From Hydractinia symbiolongicarpus (Eukaryota > Cnidaria > Hydrozoa > Anthoathecata > Hydractiniidae), in NCBI RefSeq assembly GCF_029227915.1, contig NC_079876.1:13206001-13270000 (forward strand): 64,000 bases of DNA, read 5' to 3'. This document shows positions 23,719 to 34,865 of the stretch, in pieces. The position numbers and the translations under genes are program-made. Positions within the stretch are counted from its first letter, which is position 1. Every line of letters begins with the position of its first letter. A model generated the notes under the pieces. It saw only the letters and a list, made by a program, of their open reading frames with translations, made no database searches and was not told the DNA's origin.

Positions 23719-25592
23719 ATGAAGCAACACAATATCCCAAAAGGTCCTTTATATTATCATTTGCTGAAACAAGCACCCAAGGTGGACGCCCCTTTTATAC
23801 AAGGCAATGTTTCCGAATCTCCAAGAAAGGCTGTCTCGAAAGTATTTTTAAATAGAACTTTGGAAAGCACTGTATCAACTTCAACTACACCTATTAAACA
23901 GTTACAACAAAAGGCGAGCGAAAATGACGTGGAGGAAAGTTTTGTGCAATCTGTTCAGATTCCAGTGAATAATGATCGCCAAGGCAATGCGTGCGAATTT
24001 TATAATCTACGACTAAGACCAAAAATGGTTGTTGAAAACACTGCATGCAACACCAGAAACGAATCTAGTTCTTTTGGTGAGGAAAGTGAATTTGAGCCTG
24101 TCGATGAAGAGAACGAATCTGTAATATATAACCTTGCTAGTAATGTGGAAACTTTGGTTACAGACTTCATATGTTATATGATCCGCCCTGATAGACAGAG
24201 AAAACGTAGGGCAGTGTACCTGACTGCGAGTGAATTACGACGTATATTTCGTGTTATGACCTAAGCGTCGTTTTTAGAAATGGAGGTAATGATTTTCGGG
24301 ATAAATACATTACAAAGCACTGTCAAGAAACGAAAAAAAAAACAACCAGTATCAAAAAGTATTTATATAGTCTAATAGACTTTTGCGACTTTTCTATCGC
24401 TGAGGAAAAAGAAGTAATGAACAGCAGTCATCAAGGCATTACAACGTTTATTTCAAAATTGCGGCAGTGGAGAAAAAATTTTAAAGTACAAGAGAAATTG
24501 GTAAAGTTTGAGCAGATAACAGACGACCGAGAAATGCTCATTGATCAGGAGCAAGTAGGAAGATACCTTAACAGTAACAAGAGAGCAAAAAAGGGTGAAG
24601 CCATACTAAAACTTTTAAAGGAAGACATAGGATATGACCTAACTCAGACGGAGTATTGCGCCGTAAAAGATTATTTATATGCTGTGATTCATTTATCAAT
24701 TGCACAGAGATCTGGTGTGACGGCCAACCTCATAATGAATGAATATGATAAGGAAGCGAAGCTTGATGGAAAATTTGTAATAAATGTTTGGGACCATAAA
24801 ACACTTGACACCTATGGCCCAGCTAAAATTATCCTTAATGAAGAAGAATTTGATTTCTTGACAACATACGTGAAATTTGCCAGACCACAAACTTTACCAA
24901 AATGCGAGTATGTATTTTTAAGTTGGTCAGGAAAGAAAGTATCAACCGGGGACATTAGTAAACGTCTTCATCTTCAGTGGGACAGAGTTGGTAATTTTAA
25001 GGATAAATGTCCACCAAAAAATCTTTCAGCGAATATAATTCGGAAGTCTGTTAGCACAGTATTAAGAGAATCGGAAAGCTGTAATTTAAAAGATGCCGCC
25101 ACGTTGATGACACACAGCATGAGGACAGCAGAGGAACACTATTTCCTAAGAAATACGGAGAAGTCTTCTTTGGTTGGGTCAACAGCAGTTAAAGAACTTT
25201 TCCAAGCTGACAAGTCAAAAGAAGCAGCTAGACAAAAAAGGAAAAGAAAAGTGTGGTCAGAACAAGAGATTAAAGAGCTGAAAGAGGTGTTTCCTGTCAA
25301 TAATGATGTGAGTTTCTCGGAGGTAAAACAAAAATGCGCAGCTGTACCAACTCTAACTGCGTCACCTAGACAGGTTTATGACAAGTTGCGTCATATATCA
25401 CCGAAAAAAACACCACCGTGTGTGTCATGAAGCGAAAATCACTGTTTCCGAAACATGATTTAAAATTAATTTTAATGCATGGAAAAGAACTAATTAAACA
25501 TCTAAAATCATGTGGGTTGTTCGAGAAGTACACCTTCGCTCAGTTGCGCACTCGAATAAATTACGAGAGAAAAATCTACAAAGAAAAAAAGG
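23719..25592 (+). pseudogene. Crypton-like tyrosine recombinase region with SANT-like tail
   Basis: 23719-24264 is a serine/glutamate-rich linker ending LTASELRRIFRV. The frame then shifts to one reading YDLSVVFRNGGNDF and runs on to 25430. Candidate catalytic residues of the tyrosine-recombinase fold are Arg in IAQRSG (24708), Lys in WDHKT (24798), Arg in NIIRKS (25041), His in MTHSMR (about 25110) and Tyr in EEHYFL (25140). The order R-K-R-H-Y fits the family. The C-terminus has KRKVWSEQEIKELKEVF, and after another frame change KRKSLFPKHDLKLIL, both resembling SANT/Myb-like helices. This enzyme class cuts and joins DNA through a 3'-phosphotyrosine; Cryptons use it for transposition. A donor (GGGTGAGT) follows at 25593. 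Identity as a Crypton rather than another recombinase group is inferred. Confidence 0.6.
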
Positions 25593-25790
25593 GTGAGTTT
25601 CGTAATACATATAGCTTTATAGTTTATTTATGCTTATAGTTTGTTTTTGATAATGCCAAGTATTTGTTTATCAAATTTAGCAGATACTGCGTCAATCTTA
25701 TTGATTCAAAGGAATTTCCCTAAAAATTCAATCTTTAGTTATACCTTCCGCTACTTTAACATCGTTCTAAAACTTCTTTACTTTTAATAT

Positions 25791-27800
25791 AATTTAGCTC
25801 TTCACCTTTTTGTGAAAACTGTGAAATAAAATTCCAACAACGAATGTCGATTATCGATAAGAAAATGTAATTCTAGCAAGTACAAACAGTAACAGCTTGC
25901 TCACATCCAGCAAAGCTAAGAAGTCCATAGTTTATGTTAATCTCCTCCGCTAAAAATGTAACTAATAATTACGTCACTGCTGTGACCAGCAAAATAATAT
26001 TTTTTGTTCTCCAAAGTATGTTCGTACAGGTTTTTTCTACTCCAAAACGTAATTTCATCCTCTCCTCCTCAAGCAGCAGTGTATTTTTACCCTATGCATG
26101 CCGGAGTCAGTCTGCATATTTTGTTAAGATGCATGTTTTTAAAGATCCATTGTTATTTAGAAAATACTAATCGGTGGCCGGTGGAAAAATCCACGAGTTC
26201 GCATGCCCTTTATTTACCGCAATTCGTCATATCATTTTACGTGACAAAAAGACATATACGGGTATTAATTATGATAGAGATTATATTCAAATAATCACTG
26301 TGTAAGGCGTGTTCTCTTCCTTAATACTATTCGGGTATGTAGTTGAATTTTCGTGCGCAGCTTAGGTGCCATTTTATGTAGTTAGAGTATCTTTCCCCAC
26401 TCCGCCCCCTTTCCCCTTAGCTCCGGCATGAACAGGTTTAACAAAACATAAAACAGTTAAGATTTTTATATATTATCTTTTTATTTAGAACACAGTTAAG
26501 TTGAAACAGAAGTGAAAATATTTGATCGTTTAGTTGTTTTGTTCGTAAAGACTTTTTGTAACGATTGTTAAGTTTGCTTCGTTGTAATATTTCACCTTGT
26601 TCATTTATTACGTAACATATTTGATTGGCTACTTATTTTTTTAAAAGAAATCAAGCACAAAGTCTGCGGATCCCACTTCTGGGGACCGCGGATCAAATCC
26701 CGCTCGCTGCTTGGCAGTATGTTAGTGATGAACAAAGTAGTTCTTCTTCAATATGACTTACACGCATTATATCGCCCGTCATGATCAGAGGTCTGATCGG
26801 GGTGAACCATTCTCTGTTGAGAATTAAAAACGGATGTGCTATGATAAATATTCACCTATATATAAAAAGTCTAGTAGTTACTTAATTATTTCATGATGTT
26901 AGTGCAAACAATTCTTAAGTGGTTTCTTCCGAAGGAAGCTTTAATAATAGGTAGTGAATAAGATGTAGTAGAAAAATGTGCTTGGTTTCTCATTAAAAAC
27001 GTGTACTTTTAAACACATTATGTTTTTAATTTGTTGTACTGTTTTTAAATTGCTTATTTTGTGTTCATCAACATATTGGCATTGTCATGTTGCAAGAGAA
27101 AGTCTAGGCTTTAAGTCGACTTACTTAATCCGACAATTTTACTGATATTTTACTGATATATAATAATTCCGGCGCAGCGACTTGCCATACCAAATAGGAT
27201 AAGTATCGTGTCAATTGAAGTTTTCATAATTGAACAGCATATTTCGAACGGTTTCTCGTTCCTGTAGTACTTGGGAACATTTTCTCTCCTTAACTTGAAA
27301 ATAAGTCGTTTATACTGGGTCTTAGTAAAATGGAAAATCATTAATCGCCAAACCGAAATCCTCTCTATAACAATAATATACGTTGTCTATCGTGTTAGAA
27401 ACGGTTGCACCACTGCGTTATTTTAGACTATCCGATCGGTAATTTCTTTGTTCACGATGACAGGCAGACAAGCAAGCATAAAATGCAGGGATGTATGTGT
27501 GAAGGGCAGATTCATGAATAGACCAATGTTTCTGAACAGTGAAAAAAGTAGAACCCAAAACGTAGATAAAGCACCAAGGAGAATTCGTACAGGAAAAGAT
27601 GTTTAAAATAAATAAACTTGGACGCGACGTAAATGGTGAGAAGCTACAGTAAAAGAAAGTGACAGAAACAGAAAATAATAAGAAAAGTGACAGAAACAGA
27701 AAACAATGAAAAAAAGAGACAAGCAATAAAAGTTACTACAATAGATTGAGAAAAAAATGGTCGGCATGTTACTGTAGTAGTAGTAGCGTGGCTGGAATTA
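25791..27800. other. No gene recognised apart from a small mobile element
   Basis: Contains AATAAA at about 25826 that could end the preceding gene, and the short element at 26167-26280. A GATCAAATC box-B-like word near 26691 has no matching box A. Frames at 27150-27341 and 27418-27726 show no domain. Confidence 0.45.
26167..26280 (-). mobile_element. Short Helitron-like element, reverse orientation
   Basis: On the minus strand, TCTCTATCATAATTAATACCCG at 26280 (after A) leads to GTGGATTTTTCCACCGG and a degenerate TTAG end at 26167. The 5' part matches the copy at 34718. Confidence 0.55.
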
Positions 27801-27806
27801 GACAAA

Positions 27807-27992
27807 ATGGAGCAGCCTAAACGTATAAGCTTGCGTGCATGTTTGACACAATTGATGGATACAATACTGACTCGGAGGTCTCAATACACCTATTTCCATA
27901 TCCATTTTACCGTGAATGGAAACGCTGTATTTTTAAAACGAGGCAAGTTTTACGAGTTTTTTCAGATGTGGTATTTAAGGTTGCTTTAGTGT
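27807..27992 (+). pseudogene. Possible decayed THAP-like zinc-binding fragment
   Basis: In the frame from 27839, SEVSIHLFPYPFYREWKRC resembles the S-x-H-x-F-P ... W part of a THAP domain, the DNA-binding module of several transposases. The upstream Cys pair is not in frame (ISLRACL lies in another frame), so a frameshift would be required. No downstream C-x2-H. Weak call. Confidence 0.22.
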
Positions 27993-28916
27993 GCAAACTA
28001 TTTCAAGCACCGTCCGTCGTTATTTTGGTGGCTAGCTGTAGCTGTGCATATCTCAAGATTATGTGCCTTATCATTTTAGGCTGAACGATGTGCAAAAAAT
28101 AATGTAAACTTTTTTCAGGAAATGAAAGCTCCTGAAAACCAATGAAAGTGCTTCGAAAGTTTAACTAGCATAGTCATATGTGGCAGTAGCTATTGGTGCT
28201 GACTTGCATGCAGGAAAGTGAAACAGAAAATTAAAGGGAGCCCTTATTACCTGCGAATTATCTATGATGGAGGAAAAATGTTCATAAAAATGCATATAAA
28301 TTTAACAGATCGTTTCTTAAATCATTCTTCGATTTGAAAAATACTCCATCAACGCACACCAGGTCTTTAAGCTTATTAAATGGTTTAATGGCCACCATCC
28401 ATCCTACTGCAATCCAACTGCTCCTTCTCCTTGGCACCGACTATTTTCTCCAGGATAAAGGAAAATAATTTTTTCTTAACTGATAGGTTTAACAATGTTG
28501 CAAATTATACTGGAACGCGAACTTATAATCAGAACAATTGATGTTCGGCTTGGCAATGGTTTTTGCTATCTCAGTTAAAAATTACAAGCTCTCTCAAATA
28601 AACGGTTATTTTGTGGAAAGGTGATAAGATGTTATAATACGACGGATTAAAAAGACGTCTAAGACTTAATTTACACTTCGCAGACTTCAAATGGTATAAA
28701 CCACACATGCTTTATGAATAGGTTATAATATTGTTTTTCAAACTACTTAACAAAGTAAATATCGGAATCCCAATGTAGAATCCGGTTAAGCAGGAAACAA
28801 CGGAAAGCCGCAAATCTAAAATTTAACTTAACAAAAGAGAAACTTTGAATGATTATAGTTGCATGAAAGAATAATATAAATGGTAAATTCTATTAGCCAT
28901 CTCTTTATGCATTAAG
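27993..28916. other. No gene recognised
   Basis: AT-rich sequence with no domain, repeat array or convincing splice pair. Confidence 0.45.
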
Positions 28917-29088
28917 TCTCTATAATAATAGCCGTCGTCTGTCTGTCTCTGCGCGGACCCCCGCTGAGTTAGAAAATCATGTTACGGAAACACGAATATC
29001 AAATGCGATATATTTTTGTCCACTTTGTTGCCACGGGTAAGTTTAAAGGACGGGCGAACACGTGGATATTTCCACGGGCAACGACTAG
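28917..29088 (+). mobile_element. Short Helitron-like element, well preserved
   Basis: TCTCTATAATAATAGCCGTC at 28917, CGGAAACACGAATATCAAAT inside, hairpin CGTGGATATTTCCACG, CGACTAG ending at 29088 before T. The base before TC is G, not the usual A. Closest to the copy at 2748. Confidence 0.65.
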
Positions 29089-29481
29089 TGTCCAACATTA
29101 GTTCCGTTGAGTCCTTGCTTTACAAAAAGCCAAATAGAACATATTGTATGTGGCTTTTAAAAGACGCCGAATCCAGCCTGAGTTAGCACAACTCGCGAAG
29201 GTTCATTTAAGCAGTATGTGTACTTGATTTGAACCAACCTACTTTGGTCTCAATTGGTTTACAACGTCTGTATTGCTTTTCTGGAAAAAACGTCCTTCGC
29301 CAACCGCAAACCCAGTACCAATAGTCTGTTTTATATGAGGACGAAAGACCAGCGAATCAAGGTTGGCCCTTTTTGAGTATAATCCTTATAGATAAATTTC
29401 ATCAGATAAACATATTTGTCGGATAAAACTTTAATCACATCCCATATATTTTAATTTTAACCGACAGATTATAGATTAGTT

Positions 29482-30592
29482 GCGGCGTGGCGAATTTTTT
29501 TTCTTAAATGATTGTAAGTAACCTTGATGGTTGGAAGTAACTCAATCGATTGTGATTAATAACTTAGAAATTTTCCTCTAATTCGGATTTTCAGTGATGG
29601 TTGCAAGTAACTTAGAAAAAAGAATGACCCGTGATGAACTCTGATTTTCGGCACTATCGATCCTTTTTCATTTAGTTTCTTTTCTTTGGTTTTGAGCATG
29701 TTATTAACGTGGATTTTTATTAGCTGTGATATTTTTTTTAACTTTCAAGTGAGGAGATTAGTTGCGATATTTAATACACCTTTTTTCCTACCGATAGTCG
29801 AAGAGAGAAGTTTTACCGCTTGAAGTACCAATGGCTGCTAAAGAGTTGTTTGACATCGATATGTGAAAATATGCATTCACAATTTTGCCCAACAATACGT
29901 TGGCTATACTTGTATAGTTTTATTCAATAGATGGAATGAAAAAACTTCTCACAGGTAATTTTTTTTTGCATAAGTGGACGTATTTCTTCTATTGTCATGA
30001 TATTCATGTGTAATTTGGGAATTAATTTTAATGTTACCGATGATACTTTTGAAATAGCAGGAACTAAAAGTGTGGTTGATGACAGTATATATAGTAATAT
30101 GACTTTCGGATTCATTGAAGGTTGAGGACCTGTTTTGTGTTAGCAACGATAATAAACACGTGCCGAACATTCATTTTTTCGCTCGGATAAGTTTGTGTTA
30201 GCTTTCTCAACGTTTCGTTTGTTTTTATGTTGTACGATGCAACAAATTTTCCCACATCTTCCACACTAACTAGTCGACAATAAATATAAGGCTTACTCAC
30301 AACGCCCTCTATTCATTTAACTTTGTATTCTTTCTTCAAGGCATGCAAAAAGTTCTTCAGTATTTTTACCACATCTGAACTGATTTTTAATCGCATTTAA
30401 ACAAAACAACGCATCTTCGTGATCAGCCACGTTCTTTTGTAATAATATGTTACTTCTAACCATAAGGATTTATCCGAAATAATATCGGAATATGAGATGG
30501 ACTTCCAAGTTACTTCTTATAATCAATTGAGTTACTTCCAACCATCAAAGTTACTTCCAAGCATTTAAGGAAAAAAATCGCGGAGGCGTGAC
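29482..30592. mobile_element. 1.1-kb element with about 70-bp terminal inverted repeats
   Basis: The left end (from about 29482) and the reverse complement of the right end (about 30525-30592) share TTAAATG, AAGTAAC, TTGATGGTTGGAAGTAACTC and flanking words at roughly 85% identity by eye. AAGTAACT is also repeated inside the arms. Small minus-strand frames within (29924-30300) have no recognised domain. A non-autonomous DNA transposon is likely; no target duplication was identified, so the superfamily is open. Confidence 0.6.
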
Positions 30593-30689
30593 TTAATGTT
30601 TTGATTTTGCATCGAGAATAATGGATATGCACGCGCATGTGTGCAGGCAAAATATATAAACAACATATCAGGGCGATCGATAATATCAA

Positions 30690-31400
30690 GGAAAAAAAAA
30701 CACTGACACTAAGATTGGTAATACCTGCTCTTATGCAAATTCCAATGCATTGTTAATCTTATGTCCCTACAAATATATAAATTAGCCTAAATAAATTTAT
30801 ATTTTATTTTTCAAAATTCTCCACTTTTTAGTTGCAAAAAACACATCGTTTTGAACACTGACACTGAAGTTGGGAATGTCTGATTATAAAACAGAGAAGA
30901 TAATAGTTAAGAAAAACCAATTCCTATGTATTTTCAATTTTATATTCCTATAAACATATAAATTAGCGTAAATAGCCAATTTGGCCTATGTGGTGCTTCT
31001 TTTCTTGCCTGTCAGAATGCGCGCGCATATCTGAATCTTTGTAAACATTCGCAATTCGTCTATTTTCTGACAAGATGATACACTAACATTTATATTGAAC
31101 ATAAAAAACCATTGACAACCATAGAGTCATATGATTCCCAAATCAATGAAAATTAATACTTAATAAACTTTAATGATATAAACTCTAGACGGCATAAAAA
31201 AATAAAAATATAACAGTCAAAATGTTGGCAAGGTAAGTAACTGTGAGGCTAGTCGTGTTAAAACCAAACGTTAATTCGTTGAAATGTTAAAAGGATTTAT
31301 CTTTCAGAAGATTTTATATTTTATTTTTCACCATTCTCTATTTTTTAGCTGCAAAACACATAAAACATACTTTTAAAATAAATACCATTATTTTCTTTCC
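30690..31400. repeat. Imperfect direct repeats, about 155-bp spacing
   Basis: CACTGACACT starts at 30701 and 30856; ATATAAATTAGCCTAAATA-type words recur near 30774 and 30956; TTTATATTTTATTTTTCA recurs near 30797 and 31314. Two to three diverged copies of one unit. Confidence 0.55.
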
Positions 31401-31509
31401 ACCTTCGAAGTTAAAGTTAACGAAAAAACAATAAAGCAGGTTGCATGTAAATTAAAACACGTTTTAGCGACTTAATACAGAACAAATTTAACTGTTAAAA
31501 CTCCTGTAC

Positions 31510-31625
31510 AAACCCTTTAAGCCCTTAATATTTATTTGTCGTGCATGTAAACCCAGCTTTATAAACCCTTTAAGTGCTTAATACATTTTTGTGGTGCATG
31601 TAAACCCAGCTTTATAAACTATTTA
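31510..31625. repeat. 53-bp tandem duplication
   Basis: GCATGTAAACCCAGCTTTAT at 31543 and 31596, each preceded by CCCTTTAAG and TTAATA words; two units and part of a third. Confidence 0.7.
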
Positions 31626-31780
31626 ATACATTTTAATTGAGACTAAGAATTGCAAACGTATTATTCATACGATGTTAATATAAATTTTATGTATATTCAA
31701 AAAAACATTGTATGATTACCTTTAATCTGCTTTTGAAAAAAACTTTCAATTCACATTAGTTAGAAATAATTATTATATAC

Positions 31781-32402
31781 AGGCAGACTTCCACTTTCAA
31801 GTTTCTTGGCAGGAACGGAAACGGGGAAAAAATCACGTGATTTTTTCGCTTTTTCGAAAAAGTTCAATCAAATTCGACTTTTTCCCGAGAGCTTCCAGGA
31901 TGGGAAATAGATTTCCAATCAGGTCCTGTCAATTTTGCTAACTCAGCAAAACAATAAATTCAAGATGGCGTCGCAGTACGAGTACGAAGCCGATAACTTC
32001 ACAGATAATTAGAACTCAACCGAAGATACCTTCGTTCAAGAAAACGAACAATATTTACGTGGTATTTCTAACGGTGATTTAATACTCAGTCCAATCTGGG
32101 ATGCAACTGTTGTAAATGTATTAAAAGAAATCGAAAGTAAAGATGAACGAAAAAATTGGGAAGTTGAACTGATCGAGGAAGTAAGAAACTATTCCTGTTT
32201 GTGGAATTTGACGAGACAAAAAGTGCCATAACTATAATAATTACAAAGTATATTGGCTCAAATTTTGAAGAAAAGCCGCCATATTTGTTTACATTTTTTC
32301 CCCGCCATTTTATTTCAATGGATTTAATTAAATTTTCCCGTTCCCGTCTGTCCTTATCCAGTTCCTGTTCCCGTCAAAAAACTTGGAAGTAGAAGTCCGC
32401 CT
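31781..32402 (+). mobile_element. 622-bp inverted-repeat element holding a first-exon remnant
   Basis: The left end 31781-31822 and the reverse complement of 32360-32402 match imperfectly over about 42 bp (AGGC(A/G)GACTTC(C/T)ACTT). Inside, ATG 31965 opens MASQYEYEADNFTDN, a TAG at 32010, then 56 more codons in the same frame ending WEVELIEE at a perfect donor, GAA|GTAAGA (32181). This looks like the first exon of a transposon gene whose remainder was deleted. Superfamily not identified; no clear target duplication. The right end lies about 100 bp before the first supported exon of the PAN gene. Confidence 0.55.
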
Positions 32403-32500
32403 TAAGTTTCATCTGACAAGGTATGTCCGTAAGATCATTTCAATAAAGTTCCTATTGTTAAATTTGAACCTTACTTTGGCAACGTTATTCGCATTTTTAG

Positions 32501-33871
32501 AGCTACATTTTCGATTTCGTTTCTTTTAACTTGGTGTTACTTCTCACTTGGATACATAACACGTTTGCATTGTCGACGCCATGGAAATTTCTCCATCATT
32601 AAGTCAGATACAAGATTCAATGGCACTGTGGAAAAATCTCTAGACGGTGTGACAAGATCTGAATGTGTTTTATCGTGTCTAACATGCGATAGTTGCTCGT
32701 TTGTGAATTATCATCCAACGTTTCTTGCGTGCGAGTTAATGAAAGCTGAAGGAAATGAAGCATTAGAAGTTGGATGGCAATTTTTGTCAACAAATTATGG
32801 AACGAGAAATGTAAGTGGTACTTGTAGCAATAGAGAGGAACAAGTTTGCTTTAACGAATAAAACTAACAAAAAGAGTTTAAAACAAATTATTTACATCAT
32901 AAAAAAACTATTTTATACATGAATGCTTAAAATAATAATTTACTGTCTTAATAAAAATTAACTCCTTGCAGTATAACTATTATTTTTCATAGAGGGGACC
33001 TGTTTGTCGATCATTCAGTCCATGCGAACTTACAGAAGCATGTGTTGATACCTGCTTTGAAGACGATCAAGTAGGATACCAGTGCATACGTAAGTACTAT
33101 CTACATCGACTTCACACACCCTAAATGTTTAACACATACTTAAAAAAAACACATTACAAAACATTACAAAATTTAGAAGAGGAAATATTTTTTTAATATA
33201 TGTTACGAGGAAGATTTATATCTGTTTAACAGCGTCCGCATTTAAATTTTGATCTTTCGTATTATTTAAATATATTTTTTTTGATCCCTTCATAATGTAT
33301 ACAGTTGTAGCAAAACAAAATCCCGTAAAGCAATGCTTTTACTTAACGAAGAATTGTGTTTTTATGCCTGTTTAACAACTTTTTGCGAGCAACTTCTCTA
33401 TTTTTGAAAATATTTTATCCATTTTTAATAGATATCAAAAATTAATTTTTGCATTTAGCGTGTTCATAAATATCAAACTGTCTTTTAAATTTTCCAGCCA
33501 ATCAGTTTCAAAAAATACCTACTTTGTCTATGGCAGCATTTCCGATTCATTCTTCATACCCATTAAAGAACCTGCAAGATGGGCATGATAGTACGTACGC
33601 TGGAACTTTCCATGACAGCACAAGTCACTTTAGACTTGACTTCGGTATGGTAAAATTCATTCGATTTATAACAATTCGTTTGGTAACGACTGTCAGGAAA
33701 GCTGTGATCACGGTTGATGATAAATTCTGTTCATGGGTACCAGAAGTAGCTGATGTCAATTTTGTTGTAGAATGCAATTCATTGTTATCAGGTCAACAAG
33801 TTGTCTTAACTCATCTGGATTCTTCGCAAGCGTTTTTGGTGAGCGAAATGCATTTTTACGGTGACGTTTAA
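32501..33871 (+). CDS. Secreted PAN/apple - EGF - discoidin-like protein
   Basis: Three exons: 32501-32810 (donor AAT|GTAAGT), 32993-33089 (TAG|AGG to C|GTAAGT) and 33498-33871, with phases 0 and 1 that match; AATAAA at 33880. Exon 1 encodes a PAN/apple-like domain (SDTRFNGTVEKSLDGVTRSE, then a Cys-rich core CVLSCLTCDSCSF and ACELM). Exon 2 encodes a short EGF-like module (CRSFSPCELTEACVDTC, GYQC). Exon 3 encodes a galactose-binding/discoidin-like fold (LQDGHDSTYAG, FRLDFGMVKFIRFITIRLV, MHFYGDV end). PAN and discoidin modules bind proteins or sugars outside the cell. The start is unresolved: the domain frame is open back to the acceptor at 32500 with a hydrophobic leader but no ATG. A possible ATG at 32423 before a GTAAGA donor leads into a different frame. 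The gene may be hit by the adjacent transposon. Confidence 0.7.
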
Positions 33872-34717
33872 AAGAGTCAAATAAAAAACACATCATTAAT
33901 AAGTGCACTTCTGCTGTTTACTAAAATCTTAAAGTTTTTTCTAAAATTTCATGGAGCAGTATATTTTGTAATTGGTTGTTTTGGTCTGTTAAATAACAAG
34001 CAGAAGTATTTTCCATCTTTTGGTGATGCCAGTACGTGCTGGGCACAAGAACAAATACTTTTATTTAATATAAAGAAGAATTAAATTACTTTGAGGTGTA
34101 CAGTTATGTGTATCGATCATTGCTACTGTAGAAACTTGAACTATAAGTTACTGCTTGAAGCTTGTCCAAAACAGAAGACCATTGGTAGAACAAATATTGT
34201 AAATATAAAATATTTCTTATGTAAGATTTTTTGAATAAAAATTGCCTACCTAGTATTCTTTTGTTAGTTTGATTTTGATCCTAAGTATGCTACCACCCAA
34301 GAGAGTGTTCCGAAAAATAGTGGAAATATATCTGACATAACTTTAGGCAAGTGATGTATACAAAACTTAAAATAAAAACGATTACACGTTTTTTGAGAAA
34401 TAAGTGCGGTTGCTTGCGTAAATCATTGTATTTGTTATACTCGGTAGTTTATTGTTCCATTCTAATTTATAAATCTCTACAAAGTCACAGGATGAGCTAA
34501 TGATTCTTGGCGGTGTTCTTATCGTTGGGTTGGACATTACTCGTGTTCACTTCTTAACTTGCATATATTCTTCTTTAAAACTGGGGGAGGGAGAGGTTCC
34601 GTTGGAAAAATTTGTCTATATTTATTTGTAAATATTGTACTTCTTTTTAAATGGTTATCCTCTGTAAATATCCGTAAATAATAATAAAGAAAATAATAAT
34701 AATAATAAGTATGCTCA
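33872..34717. other. 3' flank; no further gene
   Basis: AATAAA at 33880 serves the preceding gene. An (AAT)n microsatellite lies at about 34679-34708. Confidence 0.5.
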
Positions 34718-34865
34718 TCTATATTATAATACCCGTATACGTCTGTCCATCCGTCTGTCTGTCACGCAAAATGGTAGCTTAGCTGCGCAAGTAGCGAGAC
34801 GCACGCAATATGCGGTATAACAAGGACGGGCGAACCCGTGCATTTTTCCACGGTCTAACGACTAT
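34718..34865 (+). mobile_element. Short Helitron-like element (CCCGTATACG subfamily)
   Basis: TCTATATTATAATACCCG after A, CTGTCACGCAAAATGG inside, hairpin CCGTGCATTTTTCCACGG, CTAACGACTAT at the end where CTAG is expected. The small open frame across it is incidental. Confidence 0.6.

Larger units (their letters stand above)
18472..25790 (+). pseudogene. Composite gene: KMT5A-like SET domain + C2H2 fingers + Crypton-like tyrosine recombinase + SANT-like tail
   Basis: Seen: exons 18472-18510, 18881-18965 and 21090-22486, then after intron 22487-23260 (AG|GTATGC to CTAG|GTC, phase 0) an exon from 23261 to about 25592, and a likely last exon near 25684-25790. The parts are, in order, SET domain, one finger, a helical region, a second finger, a disordered linker, a tyrosine-recombinase catalytic region and two SANT-like stretches. 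Splice phases agree throughout. Damage: in-frame TGA 21731 and TAA 21764; frame changes near 23640-23680, 24230-24262 and about 25405. Two of the three frame changes lie at runs of seven or eight A, so assembly errors could explain them. Inferred: one mobile-element gene (or a gene derived from one) whose SET domain may act on histone H4 lysine 20. Two unrelated neighbours are possible but less likely, given the continuous frame from SET through the first finger. Confidence 0.55.

Noticed and set aside
26660-26715. tRNA-like box B (GATCAAATC) in a GC-rich patch
   Set aside because: No box A at the right distance and no cloverleaf pairing of the flanks; one box is expected by chance.
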